Part shown: piece by piece, positions 31,667-40,553 of the stretch
How positions within the stretch are numbered: position 1 is the first letter of the stretch
Layout of the letters: every line of letters begins with the position of its first letter
Assembly (NCBI GenBank): GCA_017482005.1
Contig: JAFUOI010000011.1
Span: forward strand, 1-54,539
Direction: 5' to 3'
Length of the DNA: 54,539 bases
Source: Lachnospiraceae bacterium
GTDB taxonomy: Bacteria > Bacillota_A > Clostridia > Lachnospirales > Lachnospiraceae
Made by a program: the position numbers and the translations under genes
The notes under the pieces: generated by a model
Seen by the model: only the letters and a program-made list of their open reading frames with translations
Told to the model about the DNA's origin: nothing
Databases searched by the model: none

Positions 31667-31736
31667 GCACAGAGACGAAAAAAAAGAAATAGCAGTTTTT
31701 TCGCAAACCCTTGAAAATACTGGGTTTTCAGACAAT

Positions 31737-31897
31737 TGTGGATATTGTGGAAAACGTGGATAAGTTGTCTTAAAGGGATTGACATAAATGCAAAAAATAA
31801 GAGTTTTTCAGTCAAAATGCAATGTGTTATGTAAACTGAAATATCCACAATACATTTTGTGTCGACATACAAAAAATATTGTGGATATTGTGGATAA
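31737..31897. promoter_or_regulatory. DnaA-box array upstream of the dnaD-dnaI operon
   Basis: Six 9-mers match the DnaA box TTATCCACA at 8 or 9 of 9 positions. Three lie end to end at 31737, 31746 and 31755 (TGTGGATAT, TGTGGAAAA, CGTGGATAA on the plus strand). One is inverted at 31841 (ATATCCACA). Two lie end to end at 31880 and 31889 (TGTGGATAT and the perfect TGTGGATAA). The surrounding DNA is very AT-rich and the promoter lies about 70 nt away. Confidence 0.75.
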
Positions 31898-31899
31898 GT

Positions 31900-33288
31900 T
31901 TATATACCTAATAGATTTTCGCCGATTTTAAACACATCTCCGGCGCCCATAGTTATCAACAGATCATTTGGCTCACATTTTTCTAATAAAAAATTTTCAA
32001 TGGCATCAAAAGATGAAAAATATTCGCAGGATCCGCCGAGCTTTTGAATTTCAGCCTGAAGAGTTTTTGAACTGATACCCAGTGTGTCGGTTTCGCGGGC
32101 AGCATAGATGTCTGCCAGAACAACATGGTCAGCCAGTGACAGGGCCTTTGCAAATTCCGGCAGAAGTGCTTTGGTCCGTGTGTATGTATGAGGCTGGAAT
32201 ACACACCAGGTTGTTTTGTGCGGATATTTTGCTGCAGTTTTTAAAGTTGCGGTAATTTCTGTCGGGTGATGCGCATAATCATCTATAACAGTAGTTTTAC
32301 CAAGCATTCCTTTGTATTGGAAACGGCGGTCGGTTCCGCTGAATGCAAGAACACCTTTGCGTATGTCTTCTGTCTGTCCTCCCAGAAGAACGGCAATAGC
32401 AATTGCTGCAAGAGAATTGGACACGTTGTGTTCGCCGGTCACGCCCAAAGTGACAGGGAAAATAAGCTCGCCGCCTTCTTTTTTCATATGGAAGGTGTAG
32501 GATGGACGTGCCATCTCGTCAAATGAAACATCGGTGGCGTATACGTCGAAAGAGTTGTCACACCCGTAAGTCAGTACATCACATTCCAATCCGTCTGTTA
32601 TTTCAAAAAGATCCGGGATTTCTCCGTTGATTACAAGGGTACCGTCTTTTGGAAGAATTTCGGAAAACAGGCGGAAGGACCGGCGGATGTCGTCAAGATC
32701 TTTAAAAAAATCAAGGTGATCCGCGTCAATATTTAAAATAGCACTGATTTTCGGGTAAAAACTCAAAAAGCTGTTCGTGTACTCACAAGCCTCCGTCACG
32801 AAAAGCTGCGATTGTCCGATACGGATATTTCCGCCGATGACCGGCAAGATACCTCCGATGGAAAGAGTCGGGTCGGAGTCCATCTGAAGAAGGATGGAGG
32901 AGAGCATGGAAGTTGTTGTTGTTTTGCCGTGGGTTCCGCTGATGGCTACCGGTGTTTCGTAATTCTGCATAATCTCACCAAGGAGCTGCGCTCTTGTCAG
33001 GCAAGGGATTTTTTTGCCTTTTGCGGCACAAAGTTCCGGATTGTCCGGATGAATGGCAGCAGTATATACAACGACATCCAGATCGTCTGCAATATTGGAA
33101 CTGCGCTGTCCATAAAATACGGTCGCGCCTTTTTGCACGAGGAGGCGTGTCAGATCACTTTCTTTTGCGTCGGAGCCGCTGACGCGGAAACCTCTTTGAA
33201 GCAGAATTTCTGCAAGGCCGCTCATGCTGATGCCACCTATACCGATAAAATGGATTGCAACAGGTTTGTTAAAATCGATTTGATACAT
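31900..33288 (-). CDS. murC: UDP-N-acetylmuramate--L-alanine ligase
   Basis: A 462-residue Mur ligase that adds the first amino acid of the peptidoglycan peptide. ATG 33288 follows AGGAAG by 8 nt; a GTG at 33297 would abut the site. The N-terminal Rossmann domain has HFIGIGGISMSGLAEIL and VSGSDAKES; the ATP loop is GTHGKTTTT (118-126); the central domain has TEACEYTNSFLSF; the C-terminal domain has DYAHHPTEI and FQPHTYTRT. All are MurC-specific. The promoter lies just upstream. Downstream come the DnaA boxes and the primosome genes. Confidence 0.97.
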   Translation of the reverse strand: MYQIDFNKPVAIHFIGIGGISMSGLAEILLQRGFRVSGSDAKESDLTRLLVQKGATVFYGQRSSNIADDLDVVVYTAAIHPDNPELCAAKGKKIPCLTRAQLLGEIMQNYETPVAISGTHGKTTTTSMLSSILLQMDSDPTLSIGGILPVIGGNIRIGQSQLFVTEACEYTNSFLSFYPKISAILNIDADHLDFFKDLDDIRRSFRLFSEILPKDGTLVINGEIPDLFEITDGLECDVLTYGCDNSFDVYATDVSFDEMARPSYTFHMKKEGGELIFPVTLGVTGEHNVSNSLAAIAIAVLLGGQTEDIRKGVLAFSGTDRRFQYKGMLGKTTVIDDYAHHPTEITATLKTAAKYPHKTTWCVFQPHTYTRTKALLPEFAKALSLADHVVLADIYAARETDTLGISSKTLQAEIQKLGGSCEYFSSFDAIENFLLEKCEPNDLLITMGAGDVFKIGENLLGI

Positions 33289-33327
33289 AGAATACACTTC
33301 CTATTCTTTTCAAAATTACTATGAATT

Positions 33328-33357
33328 ATTATATAACAAAGCGGTTGTACCATGCAA
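33328..33357 (-). promoter_or_regulatory. murC promoter
   Basis: On the minus strand TTGCAT (33357-33352), 18-bp spacer, TATAAT (33333-33328). Confidence 0.6.
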
Positions 33358-33542
33358 CACAATCCGAATATATCCAATAGTTTTACGTTTTTAGACATAA
33401 TTTACAAAAGTGGAAAAAATTTTAAATACGAAAAAAAGCAGTTGAAAGTAATGTGCACAAAAACAACAAAAAATAAAGAAGAAAAATTATGCATCATTAC
33501 CAATGATGCAGGAAAAAAGTCAGAAATTATTTGTAAAAATTA

Positions 33543-33571
33543 TTCACTTTACAGATATTGTATGATATAAT
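33543..33571 (+). promoter_or_regulatory. glgC promoter
   Basis: TATAAT at 33566-33571 with a weak -35 TTCACT (33543-33548), 17-bp spacer. The rest of the 345-bp gap to murC is AT-rich. It holds one hairpin, GCATCATT/AATGATGC (about 33491-33509), without a T run. I see no gene there. Confidence 0.55.
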
Positions 33572-33642
33572 CTTCATATCGGTTTGTATTGTTAAAATGA
33601 TGGTTTGGAAAAACCGAGATTACACGAGTAAGGGGTGACACT

Positions 33643-34917
33643 ATGATTAAGAAAGAGATGATTGCCATGTTATTAGCAGGCGGTCAGGGCAGCAGACTTG
33701 GTGTATTAACTGCAAAGGTGGCAAAGCCGGCAGTAGCATTCGGAGGAAAATACAGAATTATCGATTTCCCTCTCAGTAACTGCATTAATTCAGGAGTTGA
33801 TACAGTAGGTGTTTTAACGCAGTATCAGCCGCTTAGGCTGAACACACATATCGGAATCGGTATTCCGTGGGATTTGGATCGTAATATCGGAGGTGTATCT
33901 GTTCTTCCGCCGTATGAGAAGAGCAACAATACTGAGTGGTATACAGGTACCGCCAATGCAATTTATCAGAATATTGAATATATGGACAGCTTTAATCCGG
34001 ATTATGTCCTTATTTTATCCGGTGACCATATTTATAAAATGGATTATGAGGTGATGCTTGATTACCATAAGGAGAAGGGGGCAGAGGTAACTCTTGCGGC
34101 TATGCCTGTTCCGATTGAGGAGGCAAAGCGTTTTGGTATCCTTATTACAGACGAAGACCGCAAGATTAATGAGTTTGAAGAGAAGCCGGAACATCCGAGA
34201 AGTAATCTTGCAAGTATGGGTATCTACATATTCAACTGGAAGACGCTGAAAGAGGCTCTTATTGCCAATGCATCACAGCCGTCTCTTGACTTTGGTAAAC
34301 ATGTAATTCCGTATTGTCATTCAAACGGTGCTCCGTGTTATGCGTACGAGTTCAATGGTTACTGGAAGGATGTAGGAACTTTAAATTCATATTGGGAAGC
34401 CAATATGGAGCTTATTGATATCGTTCCTGAATTCAATCTCTATGAAGAGTATTGGAAGATTTATACAAAGAGCGATGTTCTTCCGCCGCAGTATATTTCT
34501 GCTGACAGCGAAATCGAGAAATGTATCATCGGTGAAGGTTCACAGATTTACGGTAAAGTTTATAATTCCGTGATCGGATGCGGCGTAACGATTGGCGCAG
34601 GCACGATTGTCCGCGACTCTATCATTATGAATCATACAGAGATCGGTGCGAATTGTGAACTGAATAAAGCAATCATCGCAGAGCAGGTTCAGATTGGAGA
34701 CAATGTAAAACTCGGTGTGGGTGATGAGGCTGAAAATGAGACAGATCCTCATATTTACAATCATGGAATCGTTACCATTGGTGAAAAGTCCGTGGTTCCG
34801 AGCAATGTGTCTGTAGGTAAGAACTCGGTAGTATCCGGTATCACGGCAGATGCGGATTATCCGGATAACTATCTGGCCAGCGGAAAAACTTTGATTAAGG
34901 CAGGTGACAAGGCATGA
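33643..34917 (+). CDS. glgC: glucose-1-phosphate adenylyltransferase, catalytic subunit
   Basis: A 424-residue enzyme that makes ADP-glucose for glycogen. The pyrophosphorylase motif is intact ([21 protein letters not shown]). It is followed by [14 protein letters not shown], the catalytic loop [10 protein letters not shown] and the substrate block [18 protein letters not shown]. The C terminus is a left-handed beta-helix with hexapeptide repeats (about 290-400). AAGGGGTGA lies about 6 nt before the ATG. It overlaps glgD by 4 nt (ATGA), as expected for the two-subunit enzyme of Firmicutes. Confidence 0.96.
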   Translation: MIKKEMIAMLLAGGQGSRLGVLTAKVAKPAVAFGGKYRIIDFPLSNCINSGVDTVGVLTQYQPLRLNTHIGIGIPWDLDRNIGGVSVLPPYEKSNNTEWYTGTANAIYQNIEYMDSFNPDYVLILSGDHIYKMDYEVMLDYHKEKGAEVTLAAMPVPIEEAKRFGILITDEDRKINEFEEKPEHPRSNLASMGIYIFNWKTLKEALIANASQPSLDFGKHVIPYCHSNGAPCYAYEFNGYWKDVGTLNSYWEANMELIDIVPEFNLYEEYWKIYTKSDVLPPQYISADSEIEKCIIGEGSQIYGKVYNSVIGCGVTIGAGTIVRDSIIMNHTEIGANCELNKAIIAEQVQIGDNVKLGVGDEAENETDPHIYNHGIVTIGEKSVVPSNVSVGKNSVVSGITADADYPDNYLASGKTLIKAGDKA

Positions 34918-36032
34918 GAGCGATAGGAATTATTTTAGCCGGCGGAAACAATCACAGAATGAAAGAACTCTCTCAGAAGAGAGCCATTGCAGCAATGCCG
35001 ATCGCAGGAAGTTACCGCAGTATCGACTTTGCACTGAGCAATATGACCAATTCCCGTATCCAGCGCGTGGCGGTGTTTACACAGTACAATGCCAGAAGCT
35101 TAAATGAGCATTTAAGCTCATCGAAATGGTGGGACTTCGGTAGAAAACAGGGAGGACTTTCCGTTTTCACACCGACTGTAACAAATGAAAACAGTACATG
35201 GTATCGCGGAACCGCAGATGCTATTTATCAGAATCTTGACTTCTTAAAAGAAAGTCATGAGCCATACGTAGTGATTGCTTCCGGAGATTGTGTATATAAG
35301 ATGGACTATAACAAGGTTCTTGAGTATCACATTGCAAAGAAGGCAGATATCACAGTAGTGTGCAAAGATATGCCTGCAGGAGAAAACGTAGACCGTTACG
35401 GTATCTTAAAGATGAATGAAGAAAGCCGTATCGAAGAGTTTGAGGAAAAGCCGATTGTGGCAAATTCCAACACGATTTCCTGTGGTATTTATGTAGTGCG
35501 TCGTCGTCAGCTGATTGAGCTGATTGAGAAGAGTGCAGAAGAGGGACAGTTCGACTTTGTAAAAGACATTTTGATTCGTTATAAGAATCTGAAGAGAATT
35601 TACGGATACAAGATGCAGGAGTACTGGAAGAACATTGCGACAGTAGATGATTATTTCAATGCAAATATGGATTTCTTAAAACCGGATATCAGAAACTATT
35701 TCTTCCGTGAGTATCCTGACATTTATTCTAAGGTGGATGATCTTCCGCCGGCAAAATACAATGTCGGTGCTAAGATTCGAAACAGCTTGATTTCAAGCGG
35801 AAGCATCATCAATGGTGTGGTAGAAGATTCTGTAATCTTTAAAGATGTATTTGTGGGAAATAATTGTACAATCAAAAATTCAATTATCTTGAATGATGTA
35901 TACATTGGAGATAATACGTACATTGAAAACTGTATCGTGGAAAGTCATGACACAATCCGCGCCAATTCATATCATAAAGGGGAAGGCGATATTAAGATTG
36001 TTATTGAGAAAAATGATCGGTTTGTAATCTAG
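34914..36032 (+). CDS. glgD: GlgD, regulatory subunit of glucose-1-phosphate adenylyltransferase
   Basis: A 372-residue protein homologous to GlgC but with an altered nucleotide loop: [20 protein letters not shown] replaces the catalytic GxGxRLxxLT pattern. [12 protein letters not shown] replaces [10 protein letters not shown]. This is the pattern of GlgD, which has little activity alone and stimulates GlgC. The beta-helix domain is retained (about 285-360). It is translationally coupled to glgC by the 4-nt overlap. spoVG follows after 26 nt. Confidence 0.94.
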   Translation: MRAIGIILAGGNNHRMKELSQKRAIAAMPIAGSYRSIDFALSNMTNSRIQRVAVFTQYNARSLNEHLSSSKWWDFGRKQGGLSVFTPTVTNENSTWYRGTADAIYQNLDFLKESHEPYVVIASGDCVYKMDYNKVLEYHIAKKADITVVCKDMPAGENVDRYGILKMNEESRIEEFEEKPIVANSNTISCGIYVVRRRQLIELIEKSAEEGQFDFVKDILIRYKNLKRIYGYKMQEYWKNIATVDDYFNANMDFLKPDIRNYFFREYPDIYSKVDDLPPAKYNVGAKIRNSLISSGSIINGVVEDSVIFKDVFVGNNCTIKNSIILNDVYIGDNTYIENCIVESHDTIRANSYHKGEGDIKIVIEKNDRFVI

Positions 36033-36058
36033 TAGTACTACGTAAAGGGGGAAATGCC

Positions 36059-36331
36059 ATGAACATTACAGATGTTCGCGTGCGCAAGATTACGAAAGAA
36101 GGAAAGATGAGAGCGGTAGTATCCATCACTATTGACGACGTATTTGTTGTGCATGACATTAAAGTGATCGAAGGCGAAAAGGGAATGTTTATCGCGATGC
36201 CTAGCAAAAAGGCTTCAGACGGTGAATACAGAGATATCGCGCATCCGATCAATTCCGGAACAAGAGACATGATTCAGAAAACTGTGCTCGAGGCATACGA
36301 TAAGGCGATGCTTGAGCCGGATGAAGAATAG
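36059..36331 (+). CDS. spoVG: SpoVG, RNA/DNA-binding regulator
   Basis: A 90-residue protein, the usual length. [11 protein letters not shown] is the invariant opening; [19 protein letters not shown] and [21 protein letters not shown] are the family core. SpoVG binds nucleic acids and affects septation, sporulation and virulence genes in various Firmicutes. A strong AAAGGGGG lies before the ATG. It directly follows glgD and is closed by a terminator. Confidence 0.97.
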   Translation: MNITDVRVRKITKEGKMRAVVSITIDDVFVVHDIKVIEGEKGMFIAMPSKKASDGEYRDIAHPINSGTRDMIQKTVLEAYDKAMLEPDEE

Positions 36332-36358
36332 GTTTTGGAGAAGGGTTACAATAGCGAG

Positions 36359-36390
36359 AGAGCTGTGCATGTAAGGTGCATGGCTCTTTT
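36359..36390 (+). terminator. intrinsic terminator of the glgCD-spoVG operon
   Basis: AGAGCTGTGCA (36359-36369) and TGCATGGCTCT (36377-36387) pair over 11 bp with two G-U pairs, then TTTT. An inverted copy of its 3' half (CAAAAGAGCC...TGCA, 36586-36602) lies on the far side of the following foldback element. Confidence 0.85.
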
Positions 36391-36602
36391 GCTTTGGGAG
36401 GAGAATTGTATAGAGGAAAAGAGAATGGTGTTTTACGTTGGGGGACGCTTTCGCTCGGCTTTATCACGCAGCGGACACTAAATTCATGTCAGCTTCCGCT
36501 GCCATTCATTAAGTGCCGGCGTGAACAGACGCCCCCAACGTAAAACACCATTCTCTTTCCGCTTCGACACATTCTCCCGCTAACACAAAAGAGCCAAGTG
36601 CA
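36377..36602 (-). repeat. foldback element, copy A
   Basis: A perfect 27-bp inverted repeat (36418-36444 with 36532-36558) encloses the core. The arms extend outward, with gaps, through GGGAG...AGAAT/ATTCTCCC to TGCA-TGGCTCTTTTG/CAAAAGAGCCAAGTGCA. The core, read on the minus strand, is nearly identical to copy B: GGGGGCGT, TGTTCACGCCGG, ACTTAATGA, an internal hairpin, GAATTTAGT, then TCCGCTGCGTGATAAAGCCG and AGCGAAAGCG. The internal hairpin is CAGC-GGAA-GCTG, different from copy B. No ORF. Confidence 0.9.
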
Positions 36603-36665
36603 TCACATGTGTGGTTGCTTCGCTTATGTGTTTTAATATATATTTTGTATAATATTTGAATAAAG

Positions 36666-36910
36666 AGGATGTATGGGGTAGTCCGAGGGCATTGAGATTA
36701 TGTGGATGTGTATAGTCGGGGGAGAAATGTTTTACGTGTTTGGGGGCGTATGTTCACGCCGGTACTTAATGAGCGGTGCTTTAGCGCCGCGAATTTAGTA
36801 TCCGCTGCGTGATAAAGCCGAGCGAAAGCGTCCCCAAACCGAAAACATTTCTCCCCTGCCTTTATACACAATATATAATCACTATACCCGAGGCTTCCAC
36901 TATACTTCCT
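36666..36910 (+). repeat. foldback element, copy B
   Basis: The same core as copy A in the opposite orientation. The inner arms GGGGAGAAATGTTTT/AAAACATTTCTCCCC pair perfectly. Further out, complementary blocks recur with growing gaps: TGTGTATA/TATACACA, GATTAT/ATAATC, GGGTAGT/ACTATACCC, and AGGATGTAT/ATACTTCCT (8 of 9). The core hairpin here is GCGGTGC-TTTA-GCGCCGC. Copies A and B are about 120 bp apart, between spoVG and the threonine aldolase gene. No ORF in the 630-bp gap. Confidence 0.9.
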
Positions 36911-36963
36911 CCGTAGTCTTATGTTATAATATATAAACGAAACTGTGTAAGAGAGGAAATTTT

Positions 36964-37989
36964 ATGATTTCATTCGAAAGTGACTATATTGCCGGAGCGC
37001 ATCCTAAGGTGCTCCAAAAGTTGATAGAAACCAATATGGAACCCCTTTCCGGATATGGATCGGACAGATATTGTGAGAGTGCGAAAGAAAAAATATGTGC
37101 AGCATGTAATTGTCCGCAGGCAGAGGTTCATTTTTTGGTGGGAGGAACGCAAACCAATGCAATCGTAATTTCATCCATGTTGAAAGAATATGAGGGTGTG
37201 ATTGCGGCAAGAACGGGACATGTCAGTCTGCACGAAGCCGGCGCGATTGAAAGCACCGGTCATAAGGTTTTGGAAATAGAACAGGAGAACGGTAAGATTT
37301 CTGCTGAGGTTCTGGAACGATATATAGATACTTTTTATGAGGATGAGAACCATGAGCATATGGTGTTTCCGGGAATGGTTTATATTTCTCATCCGACAGA
37401 ATACGGTACTTTGTATAATAGAAACGAGTTGGAAAATTTGGCAGATATTTGCCGTAAGTATGAGATTCCGCTGTATTTGGACGGGGCAAGGCTCGGATAT
37501 GGTTTGATGAGCAGTGATACGGATGTGACCCTTGAGGACATTGCGCGGCTTTGCGACGTATTTTATATCGGCGGAACGAAGGTCGGTGCAATGTGTGGGG
37601 AAGCAGTTGTTTTTACGAAGAATAATGTGCCAAGGCATTTTATGACAATTGTGAAGCAGAAGGGAGCACTTCTTGCGAAGGGGCGTGTACTTGGTGTACA
37701 GTTTGATGCTCTTTTTACAGATGATTTATATTTTGAAATCAGCCGCCACGCCATTAAAATGGCAGAACAGATGAAACAGCTTCTAAAGGAAAAAGGGTAT
37801 CGTTTCTATTTGGAATCTCCGACAAACCAGCAGTTTGTAATTGTGGAGAACAGCGCACTTGAGAAATTAAAAGAGCAGGTTGCAGTCAGTTTTTGGGAAA
37901 AATACGATGGAACGCATACCGTAATCCGTCTTGCGACAAGCTGGTGTACCACGGAAGAGGATATGAGATTGTTAGAAAGTGTTTTGTAA
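36964..37989 (+). CDS. low-specificity threonine aldolase / beta-eliminating lyase
   Basis: A 341-residue PLP enzyme of fold type I. SDYIAGAHPKVLQKL and SGYGSDRYCESAKEKI open it; FLVGGTQTNAIVIS is the cofactor-phosphate segment; ISHPTEYGTLY and LYLDGARLGYGL follow. Lys206 in YIGGTKVGAM is the Schiff-base residue. It would cleave L-threonine or allo-threonine to glycine and acetaldehyde. The FESDYI...H motif is typical of the short aldolases in Clostridia. AGAGGA lies about 8 nt before the ATG. Confidence 0.92.
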   Translation: MISFESDYIAGAHPKVLQKLIETNMEPLSGYGSDRYCESAKEKICAACNCPQAEVHFLVGGTQTNAIVISSMLKEYEGVIAARTGHVSLHEAGAIESTGHKVLEIEQENGKISAEVLERYIDTFYEDENHEHMVFPGMVYISHPTEYGTLYNRNELENLADICRKYEIPLYLDGARLGYGLMSSDTDVTLEDIARLCDVFYIGGTKVGAMCGEAVVFTKNNVPRHFMTIVKQKGALLAKGRVLGVQFDALFTDDLYFEISRHAIKMAEQMKQLLKEKGYRFYLESPTNQQFVIVENSALEKLKEQVAVSFWEKYDGTHTVIRLATSWCTTEEDMRLLESVL

Positions 37990-38024
37990 TTTTTGTGGAT
38001 TGTGTGAGAGGAGAAGTAAAGCGT

Positions 38025-40526
38025 ATGCTACGAATGGAAATGGCTTGTTTTTTGGTCATTGTGTTTATGTCAATCATATATTTTTCGGCGAAAAGAGAAC
38101 AGACAAAGATACATAAGGTTTTTTCTGCGATTATGCTGATATCTATGATTCATCTTATATTTGATTCTGCAACCATATATACAGTCAATCGCCTTGATAC
38201 GGTTCCGATGTGGTTGAATGACGGATTACATCGTTTGTTTATCGGAACAATGGTTGTGATTTTTTATTTGTTTTATCGATATACCGTTTTGCTGATAGAA
38301 GAGGAAACCATGCAAAAGCAGCCTCTTTCAAGATTATTTACCATTATTCTGTTTGTGGTTGTAATCGGAGTGCTTTTTCTCCCTATTTATTATACGGAGA
38401 CAGAACTGGGAAATTATTCTTATGGTCCGGCAGCATATATGGTGTATTTGTCCATTGCTGTATACCTGATCGGTGTAGTTTTTGTTTTGGTTAAGAATTG
38501 GAAACAGATTCATCCGAAAAAGAGATTTGCAATCAGTATGGCAATGCTAATTGAAATTATTGTTTCTTTGTATCAGGCATTTAACCCGATGGCTCTGTTA
38601 AGCGGAATGGGAATTATGCTGATGGATCTTTCTTTTTATCTTACTATGGAAAATCCGGATATTGCGCTGGTGAAGCAGGTGCAAAAAGAAAAGCAGAGAG
38701 CGGAAGCAGCAAATGAGGCAAAGTCAACATTTTTGTCCCATATGTCGCATGAAATTAGGACTCCGATGAACGCAGTGGTCGGAATGACAGAACTTATGCT
38801 TCGTACGGATGTGACTACGGAGCAGAGAGATTATCTTGTAAATATAAAAAATTCCGGAAATGCACTTGTTTCCATCATAAATGATATTTTAGATATTTCC
38901 AAGATAGAATCCGGTAAGATGGAACTTTCGGAAGCGGACTATGAAGTGCGTCCGATGCTTGAAGATATTCATATGATTATTGAGAACCGTATTGGAGAAA
39001 AACCAATCCGTCTTTTTTATGAAATAGATTCTAAGGTTCCGAAAAGATTGCGGGGGGACGAGCTTCGTATTCGTCAGGTGATTATAAATCTTTTGAATAA
39101 TGCGGTTAAGTTTACTGAGGAAGGATATATTAAGCTTACGGTTGATTTGATATCTGAAAATGAAGAAGAGGTGGCATTGAAGGTTTCTGTTTCGGATACA
39201 GGTCAGGGAATTCGCAGAGAAGATATTAAAAAATTATTTGAAGCCTTTGAGCAGGTTGATGCGGAGAGGAATCGCGGAAAAGAAGGAACGGGTCTTGGAT
39301 TGTCAATTTCTTCAGAATTGATCCGTATGATGGGCGGAAAGCTGGAAGTAGAAAGTATTTATAACGAAGGCAGTGAGTTCTTTTTTACGATAAAACAAAA
39401 AAATGCCCTCAGTCAGTCAGAAGAGAGCACGACGGAAGAAGAATACAAAGAGTTTACGGCACCAAATGCAAAGATTCTTGTGGTGGATGACAGCAAGATA
39501 AATTTAAAAATAGCGATAGGTCTTTTGGAACCTCTGCATATGGAAGTCGATACAGCGGAGAGCGGAAAACAAACGCTTGAGTTGGTACAGAAAAAAGAAT
39601 ATGATATTATTTTTATGGACCATATGATGCCGGGAATGGATGGTATCGAAACAACAAAACGCATGCGACAGCTTCCGGTCAGATATTTGGAAGAGGTTCC
39701 TGTAATTGCATTTACTGCCAACGCAATGAAAGAAGCCGAGCAAAGCTTTTATGAGGCAGGAATGAATGGTTTTATCCCGAAACCGATAGATGTTGATCAG
39801 CTGTTTCAGACGGTTCGTCGATGGCTTCCGGAAGAATTGATTATTTTTTCCGACAAAGAAAGTGCTGTTATTGAGGAGAAAGGCCTGTCAGGTCAAGGCA
39901 GTATTCCGTTTGTTGCTCCGAAGCCGGAAGAACATATTGAGCTTAATCTGGAGGGAATTTGCGTACAGGAAGGTGTAAAAAATGCCGGAAGTACAGAATT
40001 TTATATGAAAATTTTGGGCGATTTCTATTTACTTATTGATACAAAGTCGCTTAAAATAGAGAAGTGCATAGAGGATGAACTATGGCAGGAGTATAAAGTG
40101 GAAGTGCATGCGCTGAAAACGAATGCGCGAATAATAGGAGCGGCGAAGTTGTCAGAGCAGTTTGCCTATCTTGAGGAACTTGGTGAAAATCAGGATGCGG
40201 AGGCAATTCGCAGAGAGACACCGGAGGTGCTGTCACATTACCGCAGTTATAAAGAGATTCTTAAACCTTTTAACCAGAAATATGAAGGGCAAAAGAGGGA
40301 AGCATCTGCTGAGGAGATTCTAATGTATTTACGAGGAATCCGGGATGCGGTTGAAGGATTTAATCTGGAGGACATGGATAGCGCAATGGAAAAACTTGAA
40401 GAGTGCAGACTTCCGGAAAATATACATGAAAAAATGGAACGTTTAAGGGTATTTATTGCAGATGTTGCAATGGAGGATATTTTGATTACGGTTGGGGAAA
40501 TGTCAGATGTAATAACCGTATTATAA
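38025..40526 (+). CDS. hybrid histidine kinase (7TM-HisKA-HATPase-REC-Hpt)
   Basis: An 833-residue protein. ATG 38025 has GGAG 11 nt upstream. The N-terminal 205 residues form about seven TM helices with short loops, a membrane-embedded sensor. A short coiled linker leads to HisKA (phospho-His 242 in FLSHMSHEIRTPMNAVVGMT). HATPase_c has NLLNNAVKFT, DTGQGI and GTGLGLSIS (to about 430). The receiver (482-600) has phospho-Asp 532 in FMDHMMPGMDG. A C-terminal Hpt domain carries His695 in VHALKTNARIIGA. All four relay stations are thus in one chain. It is followed 27 nt later by a double-receiver protein, its probable output or partner. Confidence 0.93.
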   Translation: MLRMEMACFLVIVFMSIIYFSAKREQTKIHKVFSAIMLISMIHLIFDSATIYTVNRLDTVPMWLNDGLHRLFIGTMVVIFYLFYRYTVLLIEEETMQKQPLSRLFTIILFVVVIGVLFLPIYYTETELGNYSYGPAAYMVYLSIAVYLIGVVFVLVKNWKQIHPKKRFAISMAMLIEIIVSLYQAFNPMALLSGMGIMLMDLSFYLTMENPDIALVKQVQKEKQRAEAANEAKSTFLSHMSHEIRTPMNAVVGMTELMLRTDVTTEQRDYLVNIKNSGNALVSIINDILDISKIESGKMELSEADYEVRPMLEDIHMIIENRIGEKPIRLFYEIDSKVPKRLRGDELRIRQVIINLLNNAVKFTEEGYIKLTVDLISENEEEVALKVSVSDTGQGIRREDIKKLFEAFEQVDAERNRGKEGTGLGLSISSELIRMMGGKLEVESIYNEGSEFFFTIKQKNALSQSEESTTEEEYKEFTAPNAKILVVDDSKINLKIAIGLLEPLHMEVDTAESGKQTLELVQKKEYDIIFMDHMMPGMDGIETTKRMRQLPVRYLEEVPVIAFTANAMKEAEQSFYEAGMNGFIPKPIDVDQLFQTVRRWLPEELIIFSDKESAVIEEKGLSGQGSIPFVAPKPEEHIELNLEGICVQEGVKNAGSTEFYMKILGDFYLLIDTKSLKIEKCIEDELWQEYKVEVHALKTNARIIGAAKLSEQFAYLEELGENQDAEAIRRETPEVLSHYRSYKEILKPFNQKYEGQKREASAEEILMYLRGIRDAVEGFNLEDMDSAMEKLEECRLPENIHEKMERLRVFIADVAMEDILITVGEMSDVITVL

Positions 40527-40553
40527 TTTAAACGGGAAAGAGGAGAATGTGAC

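Noticed and set aside
33352..33570. 72-codon ORF on the plus strand between murC and glgC
   Set aside because: No Shine-Dalgarno, lysine/asparagine-rich composition as expected from AT-rich noncoding DNA, and it overlaps the murC and glgC promoters.
36332..36963. Phage attachment site or IS remnant
   Set aside because: No transposase or integrase fragments or direct target duplications are seen; the structure is better described as two foldback elements.
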